This document shows positions 34,214-42,142 of a DNA stretch of 64,000 nucleotides, piece by piece. A program made the position numbers and the translations under genes. Position 1 is the stretch's first letter. Every line of letters begins with the position of its first letter. Source of the DNA: JBEKYD01 sp049509915 (GTDB lineage Bacteria; Acidobacteriota; Terriglobia; Bryobacterales; Bryobacteraceae); contig JBEKZL010000019.1 in assembly GCA_049509915.1 (NCBI GenBank), positions 1 through 64,000 on the forward strand, read 5' to 3'. The notes below the pieces were generated by a model, which was not told the origin of the DNA, did not search any database, and saw nothing but the letters and a program-made list of their open reading frames with translations.

Positions 34214-35868
34214 GGCGCCCAAGCCTCCTTAACTTTGACGATGCGATCCGCCGGAACGTCCGTCATTGTCTGCGTCTGCCCGCCCGGCCACCGTATCTCC
34301 ACCTTGCTGGCCCGCTGGTTGCCCGCCAGACCGAAGCGTACCAGGGCCTCGCTCGAGGAAGCATATCCCACCGATGTGGTGGCGTGATTGGTGAGGGTCC
34401 TTCCATCCGGGAGCGTAAGTCGTATGACCGCTCCCAGCCCCTGCCGGTTGCTGTGTGTTCCCTGAATCTGAAACGCCAGCCAATGACCCGCGTTGGGAGT
34501 CACATTCCTGTAGAGTTTTGCCGGTCCGTTCAGAACCGATACCACCACATCCACGCGCCCGTCATTGTCGAAGTCGGCAAATGCCGCTCCATGGTGCATC
34601 GCGGGTTTCTGAAAATCCTCCCCCGCGGTGGCGGAGACGTCTTCGAAGCGCTTGCCGCCCAGATTGCGAAAGATCTTGTTCGGAAGGGCCACGCTTCGCC
34701 CGATGAAGCGTTCCAGGTTGGGAAAGTGCGACAGCGAGAAGAAAAGGTCCTTCCATCCGTCATTGTCGAAGTCAAACATGCCCAGGCTCCAGCCGGTGAG
34801 TTGGCGCGTGCCCGCCTGAATGCCGGTGCGCTCACCCCAGTCGTCGAACTGGTATCTTTTCCCCAGGTTGCGGAAAAGCAGGAACGTATCGCCGATCATG
34901 CCGGAGACCACCAGGTCGGGCAAGCCGTCGTTGTCGAAATCCCGGAAATCGGCGCCCATGCCCGCGATCGGGGTTCCATCTTCGCGAAACGCAACGCCGG
35001 CCTCCAGGCCGATTTCCTCGAAAGTGCCATCTCCCTGGTTCCGGAACAGGGTGCAACGAACTGAGTCGTTGGCGACGAAGATGTCGGTGAATCCATCCTG
35101 GTCGAAATCGGCAAACGCCACGCCCATCCCTTTGCCCACGTAGCGGGCGATGCCGGAGGCTTCCGAGACATCCGTAAACGTGCCGTCGTGGTTGTTGTGG
35201 AAGAGTTGGTTCACAAGCCCGGGATAGTCGTTCGGATGGCAATAGATCGGGTTTCCAGGAATTCCGCACGAGGGTTCCGTTCTGGGGTCCCAAGCCACAT
35301 AATTGGAGACGAACAGGTCCAGCCAGCCGTCGTTGTCATAATCGAACCAGCCGGCTGCCACAGCCCACATCTTGCCCCGCCTGGCATCCACTCCCGTCAG
35401 ACCGGCCTGTACGGTGACGTCGCGAAACCGCCCGTTGCCAAGATTCTGGTATAGGATATTGCGGTTCACTCCGGCCACGAAGATATCCGTGAATCCGTCG
35501 TTATTGTAGTCGCCGGTAGCGACCGCCATCGAGTAACCCGCGCCGGCCACACCCGCTTCCTCGGTAACGTCGGTGAAAGTCATGTTGCAGTTATTGCGAT
35601 AGAGACGGTTGTAGAACTGCGGAGAAATCTTCTCTAAAGAGGGGAGCGCCGCCCCGTTCGCGAAATACACGTCCGTGCAGCCGTCGTTGTTGTAATCAAA
35701 TGCGGCCACCCCTCCGGTCATTAGTTCGACTTGGCGGAAGCGGCCGACGGCGCCGTTATTCAGTTGGAAATGCAGCCCGGATTTCCCAGCTACTTCATCG
35801 AACTTGATTTGGCCACATACAACCGCGGCGGATACCAGAGTAGCCATCCCAGCCAAAGATCGCACCAT
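34210..35868 (-). CDS. CRTAC1/ASPIC-UnbV family FG-GAP repeat protein
   Basis: A 552-residue exported protein. A short signal peptide (SLAGMATLVSAAVVCGQ) is followed by six to seven FG-GAP/VCBS blades, each with a calcium-type loop: AAFDYNNDGCTDVYFAN, ATGDYNNDGFTDIFVAG, GWFDYDNDGWLDLFVSN, AFADFDQDGFTDIFVAN, DFRDFDNDGLPDLVVSG, GMFDFDNDGWKDLFFS, AFADFDNDGRVDVVVS. The C-terminal ~90 residues are the ASPIC/UnbV domain (GLGAVIRLTLPDGRTL ... VGYASSSEALVRFGLAG ... VEIRWPGGQTQTM). The fold is an integrin-alpha-like seven-bladed propeller; ligand unknown. Co-transcribed with the TPR gene through a 4-bp overlap. Confidence 0.9.
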   Translation of the reverse strand: MVRSLAGMATLVSAAVVCGQIKFDEVAGKSGLHFQLNNGAVGRFRQVELMTGGVAAFDYNNDGCTDVYFANGAALPSLEKISPQFYNRLYRNNCNMTFTDVTEEAGVAGAGYSMAVATGDYNNDGFTDIFVAGVNRNILYQNLGNGRFRDVTVQAGLTGVDARRGKMWAVAAGWFDYDNDGWLDLFVSNYVAWDPRTEPSCGIPGNPIYCHPNDYPGLVNQLFHNNHDGTFTDVSEASGIARYVGKGMGVAFADFDQDGFTDIFVANDSVRCTLFRNQGDGTFEEIGLEAGVAFREDGTPIAGMGADFRDFDNDGLPDLVVSGMIGDTFLLFRNLGKRYQFDDWGERTGIQAGTRQLTGWSLGMFDFDNDGWKDLFFSLSHFPNLERFIGRSVALPNKIFRNLGGKRFEDVSATAGEDFQKPAMHHGAAFADFDNDGRVDVVVSVLNGPAKLYRNVTPNAGHWLAFQIQGTHSNRQGLGAVIRLTLPDGRTLTNHATTSVGYASSSEALVRFGLAGNQRASKVEIRWPGGQTQTMTDVPADRIVKVKEAWAP

Positions 35869-36379
35869 TCCCTACCCTTACACTTTCTCCAATCCGAAAT
35901 CCGTTCCCGCCCTACAGTAGCCATCCCGCCCCAGGGTCTGCTCATGAGTGTTTCACCTCGGAAACCGGAGCAGATTGCGTCCCGTCCGCTCCAGAGGCCA
36001 AGTTCGAGAAAGGCTGTCGCGTAGCCTGAGAAACGCGGCCGTCTGCTTCCTGATGACTTCAAGAATACACCTTCCGCCGCTGTTCCATGCTGCAGCCGTT
36101 TAGCCGCCAGACAGTGCGTAAGGTAACGGGGCTGCATCCCGCGGATCCGGCTAATCGTTGGCCGCCGCCCCAAGAACCGCTGGGGAAGCCGCGCAATTGC
36201 CGGCGTTCGAGCGCTCCCCAACGGCCGTCCGGCGGTGCCGCAGGACCTCGCGCGGGTTCGCGCCGCGGATGGACGCGTCGGCGCGACAGGTCTCGGCAAG
36301 CGGGGCGGGAGTCGACCTATCGCTGTCGAAACCGTCGCCGCGCCCGGGGCTTTGATGGCGTGCGGTGTTCAAGGGCACC
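35869..36379. other. Intergenic stretch, nothing recognised
   Basis: About 510 bp upstream of the CRTAC1-like gene. Open frames exist on both strands but are Arg/Pro/Ala-rich with no recognisable motif. It presumably contains the promoter of the minus-strand pair and the eroded end of the pseudogene at 36380-36844. Confidence 0.5.
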
Positions 36380-36844
36380 GGCACTCACACGCACCTTCAC
36401 GAACAACGGCCCGAAATCGGCATCGTCGATGTCGAAATAGTAGTGGTCCACGTACACTGTCTTGTCCTACGTGAACTCGAACCGCCCGTTGACCTTCTTG
36501 CCTTGAGATGCCTGCGCCTTCTCCTGCGCCACCCGATGAAGACGATGCCGCCGTGAATCCCGCGTTTCTGCCGGATTTGGTTGGCGACATCGTCCTTGTG
36601 TTCGTGATGCATGACTTGGTAAATCGGAATCTTCTCCTGCCGACTTCACCGCTTCGCGGAACCTTTCGGTGACCTGCCCCAGCACCGCCTGCGACGGAAT
36701 CGGATTCCACAACTGCTCGCGCACGAAGGCCACCAGGCCACCCGATGTCGCCAGCGGCCCAATGTACCGGTGCAAGTACGGCCGGGACCGGCATTCCACT
36801 TCCAGCGTGACGTGTCCATTCAGTAGTTCAGTGCTGTTCGCCAT
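36380..36844 (-). pseudogene. Decayed gene of an unnamed 'DADFGP' family, minus-strand copy
   Basis: From ATG 36844 the reading MANSTELLNGHVTLEVEC ... PYLHRYIGPLATSGGLVAFV ... NPIPSQAVLGQVTERFREAV is followed, in another frame, by YQVMHHEHKDDVANQIRQKR and GGIVFIGW, and, after an in-frame stop, by DKTVYVDHYYFDIDDADFGP and LFVKVRV. These pieces line up in order with a widespread family of unknown function (recalled pattern: N-terminal 'Y.nGYvp.L...G.vv.F', later 'YYFYv.DadFGp.FiKvcsY.P'). At least one frameshift and one stop are present and the C-terminal third is lost. A fragment of the same family in the opposite orientation is at 37181. Confidence 0.55.
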
Positions 36845-37180
36845 GCCGGAAATGTTACGGAATCCCGAGGGCCGCTGCTCGTCAGTCCGAGGTCGAAGAC
36901 CTCGCCAGGATTCCTTCAATGTTCGGATGCATGCCGGCTGTTCGCTGTGTAGCTCAATACTACCGTAGCCCGTTCATTTCGGTGTAACCAGAGCCCTCCT
37001 TCCATTGAGGCGCTGTCGAGCCAGAGAAGGCAGCCCTTGCGGCGAGAGGCTTCATCATTCGCCGTCGAGCGCAGCTCGACCAGCCGGCCTGGAAGCGGCG
37101 GTCCGCTAGCCGGCAGGATCTGCCCCCGCGCCATCGACGCCGCGCTGGCGGGCCTCCGAGTGCCCGCCGGACAAAGTCCG

Positions 37181-37585
37181 ATGGAACTCTTCACCCGGCT
37201 TTTCGGCGATATGCTCATTTTTGTATACCACTGCTTCGACCGCGTCGTCATCCACGGCTACCTGAGCGGGCCCGTCCCGACCGGAACAGGTGGTCCATTT
37301 CGTTGGTCACGTTCTCGGCATCCCGGTGGTGAGCAAGGAGTTGCTCAGCCGGCGCACCGACGATTACCGCGACTGGGTGGGGGCCTTCGCCCACAATCAC
37401 AAAATGGAAGGGGCGGAGAAAGGACTCCGCAAAGAGGATCACGTGCTGCCCGCAAGCGTCCCTGCGGACCGCTGGCCAACAGCCGCTTCCACCACCAACC
37501 TGACCCCGCACCCCGCCCCAACCGCAAACTCGAAGCGGCGTACCAAAACGCCGACAGAACCATTCAGGCCATCGTCGATCTACTG
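37181..37585 (+). pseudogene. Decayed gene of the same unnamed family, plus-strand copy
   Basis: ATG 37181 opens MELFTRLFGDMLIFVYHCFDR and VVIHGYLSGPVP; after a frameshift near 37280 the text continues VVHFVGHVLGIPVVSKELLS and RRTDDYRDWVGAFAHNHK, then AEKGLRKEDHVLP. This order (VYHCFDR.VI.GYL, Vv.F...vlgipV.sKe.L..RT.dY..WV..fa..H..p..wAekG.RKEdyV.P) is what I recall of the acidobacterial/Bacteroidetes branch of the family represented at 36380-36844. Only the first ~35 % of the gene remains. The two remnants are head-to-head, 340 bp apart. Confidence 0.55.
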
Positions 37586-37725
37586 ACCGCCGGCGTGAAA
37601 TTACCGAGGCGCTGAGCCAGAGGTCGTTCCCGGATTCCTCGCTTCAAGAGTTTTGCATCCAAACCAAGCCAAAACGCAAATTCCGCATGAGCGGTTAGCC
37701 GCACCATCGAGTACCATCAGTTGTG

Positions 37726-38136
37726 ATGAGAACCTTATTGTTGGTTGCCTTGATGGGCGCCCTGGCTGGAGGCGTCCATGCCGACGGCGTTGCGGGAAAA
37801 TGGACGGCTCAGGTTCCCCGACTGGCGTGGGAGCCGGACCAGACCCCCGCCCAGAACACCTTCGTCTTTAAGGTGGAAAGCAAGAAGCTCACCGGTTCGG
37901 TGAATCTGGGGCTGGGCGGTGACCTGGAGATCCGGGATGGAGAAGTCAACGGAAATGAAATCTCCTTCCGGGTCGCCCTTACACTCAGCGAAAACGGCGA
38001 CACCGGCCACGCCTACTCCTTCGATGTCCACTTTAAGGGCAAGGTTGTAAGGGACACCATCGAGTTCGCGCGCACGATGGATGCCGACGATTATGGAACT
38101 CCGCCCACCAAATTTACGGCCAAGCGAGTGAAGTGA
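37726..38136 (+). CDS. Small secreted beta-rich hypothetical protein
   Basis: A 136-residue protein from ATG 37726 with a signal peptide (RTLLLVALMGALAGGVHA). The mature part is an all-beta pattern: GVAGKWTAQVP, TFVFKVESKKLTGSVNLGLGG, LEIRDGEVNGNEISFRVAL, AYSFDVHFKGKVVRDTIEFARTM, ending FTAKRVK. I recall this 'GkW...tf.lk.dG.kltG.v....g...i.dGkv.Gd.isF.v' layout from many short acidobacterial periplasmic proteins, resembling half of a lipocalin-like sheet; function is unknown. The stop overlaps a GTG at 38133, so it is probably co-transcribed with the cytochrome gene. Confidence 0.7.
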   Translation: MRTLLLVALMGALAGGVHADGVAGKWTAQVPRLAWEPDQTPAQNTFVFKVESKKLTGSVNLGLGGDLEIRDGEVNGNEISFRVALTLSENGDTGHAYSFDVHFKGKVVRDTIEFARTMDADDYGTPPTKFTAKRVK

Positions 38137-38183
38137 ATCCCAGGCACGCGGCGCGAGATGTTACGCTGCAGAACTGGATTGAA

Positions 38184-39035
38184 ATGCGCATCATCCCCCT
38201 ATCATTGATTGTTCTGCTGTCCGGCGCCGTCGGCGCCGCCGCCAAGGACACCTGTTTTGAGTGCCATAGCGTGATGGAAGGCATGAGCGAGGTCTTTAAG
38301 GACGACGTTCACTACCACAACCAGCTCAGTTGCGCCGACTGCCACGGCGGCGATTCCAAAGAGGAAGACCAGAACCTCTCAATGAACGCCAGCCGGGGCT
38401 TCAAGGTTCGCGTCAAGCGGCCCGAGGTGCCCGAGTACTGCGGCCGCTGCCACAGTGACGCGGCCTTCATGCACAAGCACAATCCCAAGGAGCGCGTCGA
38501 TCAAGTAGCCCTCTACCGGACCAGCGTGCATTCGACGCGACTGATGGAGGGAAGCCCGCATGCGCCTGAATGCGTGGATTGCCACGGGATTCACACCATC
38601 CGCGCCGTGAGCGATCCGCTCTCGCCGGCCAACCCCGCGCATGTGGTGGAGATGTGCGCCAAGTGCCACGCGGCGGCGGCCGAGGCGTTCAAGGTGAGTC
38701 CGCACTTCAAGCTTTTCACCGCCGAGGGGATGTCCGGCTGCACCGCCTGCCATGCCGGCCATGCCACCCAAACCGCCGGCGCCGCGATGCTCGCCGGACC
38801 CAAGGCGGTTTGCTCGAAATGCCACGCAGCCGGTTCCGCGCAGGCCCGCGCGGCCGCCGAAATAGCCCGGTTGATATCGGGCCTGGAGGCCGCCTCCAAG
38901 AAGGCGGGAGGCGCGGAAGCCGTGCGTGCGGCCGTCAGTGAGAACCTGGCAAAAGCCCGTGTGGCCGTACACAGCGTTAGCGTGGACGCCGTGATGGTTC
39001 CCGTGGATGCGGGGATGGCGGCAGCCAAGCAATAA
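38184..39035 (+). CDS. Seven-heme c-type cytochrome
   Basis: A 283-residue periplasmic electron-transfer protein from ATG 38184, chosen because it gives a signal peptide (MRIIPLSLIVLLSGAVGAAA) directly before the first heme site; a GTG at 38133 would add 17 residues in front. Seven CXXCH motifs are present: CFECH, CADCH, CGRCH, CVDCH, CAKCH, CTACH, CSKCH. Additional His residues (VHYHNQ, HKHNP, SVHSTRLMEGSPHAPE) can supply distal ligands. The order resembles NapC/NrfH-class and doubled-CXXCH soluble cytochromes. The final ~70 residues form an Ala-rich helical tail without heme sites. An aldo/keto reductase follows 68 bp downstream. Partner oxidoreductase unknown. Confidence 0.88.
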   Translation: MRIIPLSLIVLLSGAVGAAAKDTCFECHSVMEGMSEVFKDDVHYHNQLSCADCHGGDSKEEDQNLSMNASRGFKVRVKRPEVPEYCGRCHSDAAFMHKHNPKERVDQVALYRTSVHSTRLMEGSPHAPECVDCHGIHTIRAVSDPLSPANPAHVVEMCAKCHAAAAEAFKVSPHFKLFTAEGMSGCTACHAGHATQTAGAAMLAGPKAVCSKCHAAGSAQARAAAEIARLISGLEAASKKAGGAEAVRAAVSENLAKARVAVHSVSVDAVMVPVDAGMAAAKQ

Positions 39036-39103
39036 GGATCGGCCCGGCCCGCGCAATTGAGGCCGGGGGTGGGATGTTTTTGCAGACAATTCTGGAGGTA
39101 GAG

Positions 39104-39970
39104 ATGCACCATACGAACCGACGTGAGTTCTTGCAGCAGAGCCTGGCCCTGGGCGCCGCGGCGGCTTTCCCCGTGGCGGCCTGGCCCGCTGCTCCGCTCC
39201 ACGCCAACGACGTCATCGAACTGGGCCCCGCCAAGGTGAAAGTCTCACGCCTTGCCATGGGCACGGGCACCTTCGGCGGCGGCCGCAGTTCCAACCAGAT
39301 GCGCAAGCTGGGCGCCGACGGCGTCGCGGATCTCTGGTGGGACGGCTTCGACAACGGCCTGTTCTTCTGGGACTCCGCCGATGGCTATGGCAGCCACGAC
39401 GCCATCAAGTTGGCGCTGAAGAAGGTTTCGCGCGAGAAGGTCACCATCCAGACCAAGACGGCGGCCCGGACGGCCGACGCGATGAAGGCCGATCTCGATC
39501 GTTTCCGCCAGGAGATGGGGACCGACTACATCGACATTGTTCTGCTGCATTCGCGCATGAGCGCCAAGTGGGACGAGTTGGATAAGGGCCCCATGGATGT
39601 GCTCTCCGAGGCCAAAGAGAAAAAGATTGTGCGCACGGTAGGGATTAGTTGCCATTCGCGGGGCGCCATGGAAACGGCCATCAAGAGTCCCTGGCTGGAA
39701 GTCTGCCTGGCGCGCATCAATCCGATCAGCACGCGCATGGATGTTTCCACCCCGGATATGCTGCAATTGCTGGCGCGGCTGCGGGCCGCCGGCAAGGGCA
39801 TTATCGGGATGAAAATTCTGGCCGAGGGCCAGATGAAGGATCGTATAGATGAAGCGTTGCGCTTCACCCTGAAGCAGGGCGCGGTGGACGCCTTCACCAT
39901 CGGGATGGAGAGCCGCGCCGAGTTGAAAGATATCCGGGAGCGCATCCCCAAGTTGTCCCAGCCGGCGTAG
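39104..39970 (+). CDS. Tat-exported aldo/keto reductase family protein
   Basis: A 288-residue protein from ATG 39104 (ribosome site CTGGAGG). TNRREFLQQSLALGAAAAF is a Tat signal. The barrel keeps the family tetrad: Asp and Tyr in FFWDSADGYGSHDA, Lys in VTIQTKTAAR, His in DIVLLHSRM; VKVSRLAMGTGTFGGG is the family's first strand. C-terminal NADP-binding Arg/Lys motifs are reduced (GIIGMKILAEGQMKDR, AFTIGMESRAELKDI), like the short AKRs fused to Tat signals in this phylum. No 4Fe-4S motif at the end. It follows a multiheme cytochrome gene, suggesting a periplasmic redox role. Confidence 0.85.
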   Translation: MHHTNRREFLQQSLALGAAAAFPVAAWPAAPLHANDVIELGPAKVKVSRLAMGTGTFGGGRSSNQMRKLGADGVADLWWDGFDNGLFFWDSADGYGSHDAIKLALKKVSREKVTIQTKTAARTADAMKADLDRFRQEMGTDYIDIVLLHSRMSAKWDELDKGPMDVLSEAKEKKIVRTVGISCHSRGAMETAIKSPWLEVCLARINPISTRMDVSTPDMLQLLARLRAAGKGIIGMKILAEGQMKDRIDEALRFTLKQGAVDAFTIGMESRAELKDIRERIPKLSQPA

Positions 39971-40199
39971 CGGGAGATCTCAAACAGGCGCAGCAACCAG
40001 CGGTAATACTTGCCGCTGCGGTCCTCTTGTACCTCGCGCGACGCACGGTCGGGTTTCACCGCAATTGCCTCGAAACGGGACTGCGGCGGATCTGTAACGC
40101 CACACCAGGCAGGGGCCGCGGTACGGGCTTGCAGGAGTCGATTGCGCTGGTGGCCGCCGCAAACGACTCCCGGTTTGGGATTCGCCGCGCTTGGACTTG

Positions 40200-40495
40200 G
40201 CTGGCCTCAGTTCCGGCCATTTCCCCGGCCGCAAACGATAGGTGGCCGTCTTTCCAGATCCTCCTGAGATCTCGACTGGGCTTTTGCGGGCCAGCGCCTT
40301 CACCGCCGGCTGCGTGCGCCTCTCGCTTAAGCCCGTCGCCTTCGACAGGTCCGTAATCCGAATTGTCAATGTCGGTCATCTCTGCAGCTGCCGATAGAAA
40401 TAAGCCGCCAGCTTGAACTCAGCCCCCGTAAGGGCCGGGAGGGCGTTGTCCACGAGCTGATGAAAGCTGTTAGGGCCGGCGAGAAATGGTGCCAT
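40200..40495 (-). pseudogene. Winged-helix replication/regulator-type gene with one in-frame stop
   Basis: One minus-strand frame reads MAPFLAGPNSFHQLVDNALP and ALTGAEFKLAAYFYRQLQR, then TGA at 40378-40376, then PTLTIRITDLSKATGLSERR and TQPAVKALARKSPVEISGGS, ending KTATYRL. This is the shape of plasmid/phage replication-initiator N-domains and related helix-turn-helix proteins ('p..lL..LtgaElKv.lyl.R......it...la..tGLs.rtv..al..L...G.i'). A single nonsense codon splits it; the rest is intact up to ~40207, after which the frame loses character. Probably a leftover of a mobile element. Confidence 0.45.
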
Positions 40496-40638
40496 TTCAG
40501 CCGGAGTTGGCCGGCGCCAGCGGCACCGGGTTGGTGGCGAGGACCCCATAAGAACTCTACACCAGCCTCTACATCGTCTTCGCCGCGGCGACAGATCTGT
40601 TTTCCTCAAGGTTGGGGCCCAAACATACTTCGGAGGAA

Positions 40639-40905
40639 TTGTTTTTCCCACCGCGCTGCTGTCCGTATTGCCAGCAAGCCTTCCAACCTTCCAAACACCG
40701 TCCCGACTAAGCCGTCTGCAGTCGGCCCGCGTGTCGGGCCAGGCGGCATAACGAGTACCGGCGTAAGAAGCGTCTGGCTGATCCCGAATACGCCCAGGTG
40801 ATCTGCGCTAGCCGGCGGAAGTGGCGTGAGGCTCATCCCGGATATCCGAAGAATTACCGGCTGACCCATCGCGGATGGAATATCGCACCTGTGCCGTCCT
40901 GCTAA
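40639..40905 (+). pseudogene. Zinc-finger-like small gene with one in-frame stop
   Basis: One frame reads FFPPRCCPYCQQAFQPSKHR then PD, TAA, AVCSRPACRARRHNEYRRKK, RLADPEYAQVICASRRKWRE and AHPGYPKNYRLTH to a natural stop at 40903-40905. CPYC ... C-x4-C (CSRPAC) is a zinc-ribbon pair, followed by a basic helix with RRKWREAHPGY. I recall intact versions with Gln where the TAA stands, in acidobacteria, often near mobile DNA. The start is not clear (a TTG at 40639 lies too close to GGAGG). It is convergently arranged with, and touches, the winged-helix remnant. Confidence 0.5.
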
Positions 40906-40929
40906 TGAGAGATGACTCAACCCGCCGCA

Positions 40930-41080
40930 TTTATCGGCTTCATGACTTCACCAAATCCCACACGCGCACACCGGCCAATACTATTGCGTTTCTGGGAAGT
41001 CCAACGGCGCCGACAAACTCTACCTGGTGATCGAGCCCCTCAAGCCCGTTACCCAACTCCCCAAACCCCGGCTATCCGCC
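40930..41080 (+). pseudogene. Gene fragment 'GQYYCVS..ADKLYLVIE', plus-strand copy
   Basis: RLHDFTKSHTRTP, then after a one-base deletion GQYYCVSGKSNGADKLYLVI and EPLKP. At the DNA level ~100 bp here match the reverse complement of 43695-43795 at roughly 87 % by hand count. The family is not recognised. Directly followed by the TIGR03437 fragment. Confidence 0.45.
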
Positions 41081-41081
41081 C

Positions 41082-41801
41082 GTGGTTAATGTTCCGGCAT
41101 CGCCGGGCGAGGTCATCTCAATCTTTGGATACAACCTCGGCCCAACCGCACCACTAAACCTGGAACTCGATTCCACTGGGAAGGTTGCGACTCGGGTCGG
41201 CGGGGTGCAAGTCCTGTTTGAAGGTATACCGGCACCATTGACTTACGTGAGCGCGACGCAAATCAACTGTGTGGTGCCCTATGCCACGTTCCCTGGTGGG
41301 CTCGCAAATATTCAAGTGCAGTACATGGGACAGCCCCTTGCTCTTCTGCAGCCCGGCCAATCTATACCGTCTCTGACGCTCGCCGCCTCCGCGCCCGGCA
41401 TCTTCACTGACACGGGCACGGGCGTCGGGCAGGCCGCGGCGCTGAATTCCGACAACACCCCCAACTCCGCGGCCAACCCGGCGCCGGTCGGTAGCATCGT
41501 CCAAGTGTTCATGACGGGGGAGGGGCAGACGGCGCCGGCCGGGGTTACCGGGTCCGTGACGTGCTCGGCCGGATGTGCGACAACCGCCGCGATCCCAAAG
41601 CCTGTCCTGCCCGTCAAAGCCACAGTCGGCGGCCAGCCCGCCACGGTGGTCTTCTACGGCGAAGCTCCGGGCCTGATAGCGGGCGTCCTACAGGTCAACC
41701 TGGTCATCCCGCCGACCGCCGCGCCGGGCAATGCTCCGCTGTCCATCACGGTCGGATCGGCCAGCCAGCAGGGAGTGACGCTGGCGGTGGGAGCGCCGTG
41801 A
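41082..41801 (+). CDS. TIGR03437-type C-terminal domain, N-terminally truncated gene
   Basis: A 239-residue open frame that is nothing but the TIGR03437 domain of Solibacter-type bacteria: VVNVPASPGEVISIFGYNLG, VGGVQVLFEGIPAPLTYVSA, TQINCVVPYA, APGIFTDTGTGVGQAAALN, NPAPVGSIVQVFMTGEGQT, PVLPVKATVGGQPATVVFYG, EAPGLIAGVLQVNLVIP. The domain normally ends large exported proteins and comprises two or three Ig-like sheets. Here the frame has no signal peptide, no ribosome site and no preceding domain, so it is the surviving 3' end of a longer gene. The nominal GTG start at 41082 is only the first in-frame start. Function of the domain is unknown, probably cell-surface adhesion or display. Confidence 0.75.
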   Translation: MVNVPASPGEVISIFGYNLGPTAPLNLELDSTGKVATRVGGVQVLFEGIPAPLTYVSATQINCVVPYATFPGGLANIQVQYMGQPLALLQPGQSIPSLTLAASAPGIFTDTGTGVGQAAALNSDNTPNSAANPAPVGSIVQVFMTGEGQTAPAGVTGSVTCSAGCATTAAIPKPVLPVKATVGGQPATVVFYGEAPGLIAGVLQVNLVIPPTAAPGNAPLSITVGSASQQGVTLAVGAP

Positions 41802-41868
41802 GGCCGCGCGCCACAATCGAGCCAGACCACGAAGGAACGTCTCTCCCCTGCTCACGGACGGGGCGATT

Positions 41869-42069
41869 TCACTCCGCTTTTTTCCGGCGGGCAGCGGGCC
41901 GCTTCCTTGCTGAGCGGACGGCGGCGGACGCGGCGGCGGCTTTTTTCGCCCTGGCGGTTCGTTCGGTTGGCGTCATAGTGTCCAGCGAGCGCTTACCGCC
42001 AATCGCCCCGCCCTTGCTGCCCTGCCTACGGAAGTATGCGAGCACTTCAGGGGGTAATTTCTTTCCCAT
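41869..42069 (-). CDS. Small basic Lys/Ala/Arg-rich protein
   Basis: A 66-residue protein: MGKKLPPEVLAYFRRQGSKGG, then AIGGKRSLDTMTPTERTARA and a tail of Ala, Lys and Arg. The 'RRQGSKGGAIGG...MTpeeR..rAkKAA' pattern is a recognised kind of short acidobacterial protein with resemblance to histone-H1-like/KGG stress proteins; it probably binds nucleic acid. It points away from the integrase, leaving a 71-bp divergent spacer that contains the integrase promoter. Start ATG 42069 with an AGGGGG ribosome site 15 bases upstream. Confidence 0.65.
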   Translation of the reverse strand: MGKKLPPEVLAYFRRQGSKGGAIGGKRSLDTMTPTERTARAKKAAAASAAVRSARKRPAARRKKAE

Positions 42070-42112
42070 GCCATCAGCTTAACCCCCTTTTGCTCCAGGC
42101 GCAAGAAAGTGC

Positions 42113-42142
42113 TTGACAGCTAATCGGGGTTTAGCTAATAAT
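42113..42142 (+). promoter_or_regulatory. Integrase promoter with AGCTAAT direct repeats
   Basis: TTGACA (42113-42118), 18-base spacer, AATAAT (42137-42142). The spacer carries AGCTAAT twice (42118-42124 and 42133-42139), which also gives the inverted pair GCTAA/TTAGC. If this is the promoter, the ATG at 42141 lies in the -10 box and translation must start further in, for example GTG 42159. Confidence 0.5.

Noticed and set aside
35790..36299. 169-codon minus-strand frame upstream of the CRTAC1-like gene
   Set aside because: Arg/Pro/Ser-rich, no motif, overlaps the real gene start and the eroded region.
36466..36490. Possible distal attachment site (ACTCGAACC shared with tRNA-Arg)
   Set aside because: Only nine bases match and flanking sequence differs; the stretch is explained as part of the decayed gene on the minus strand.
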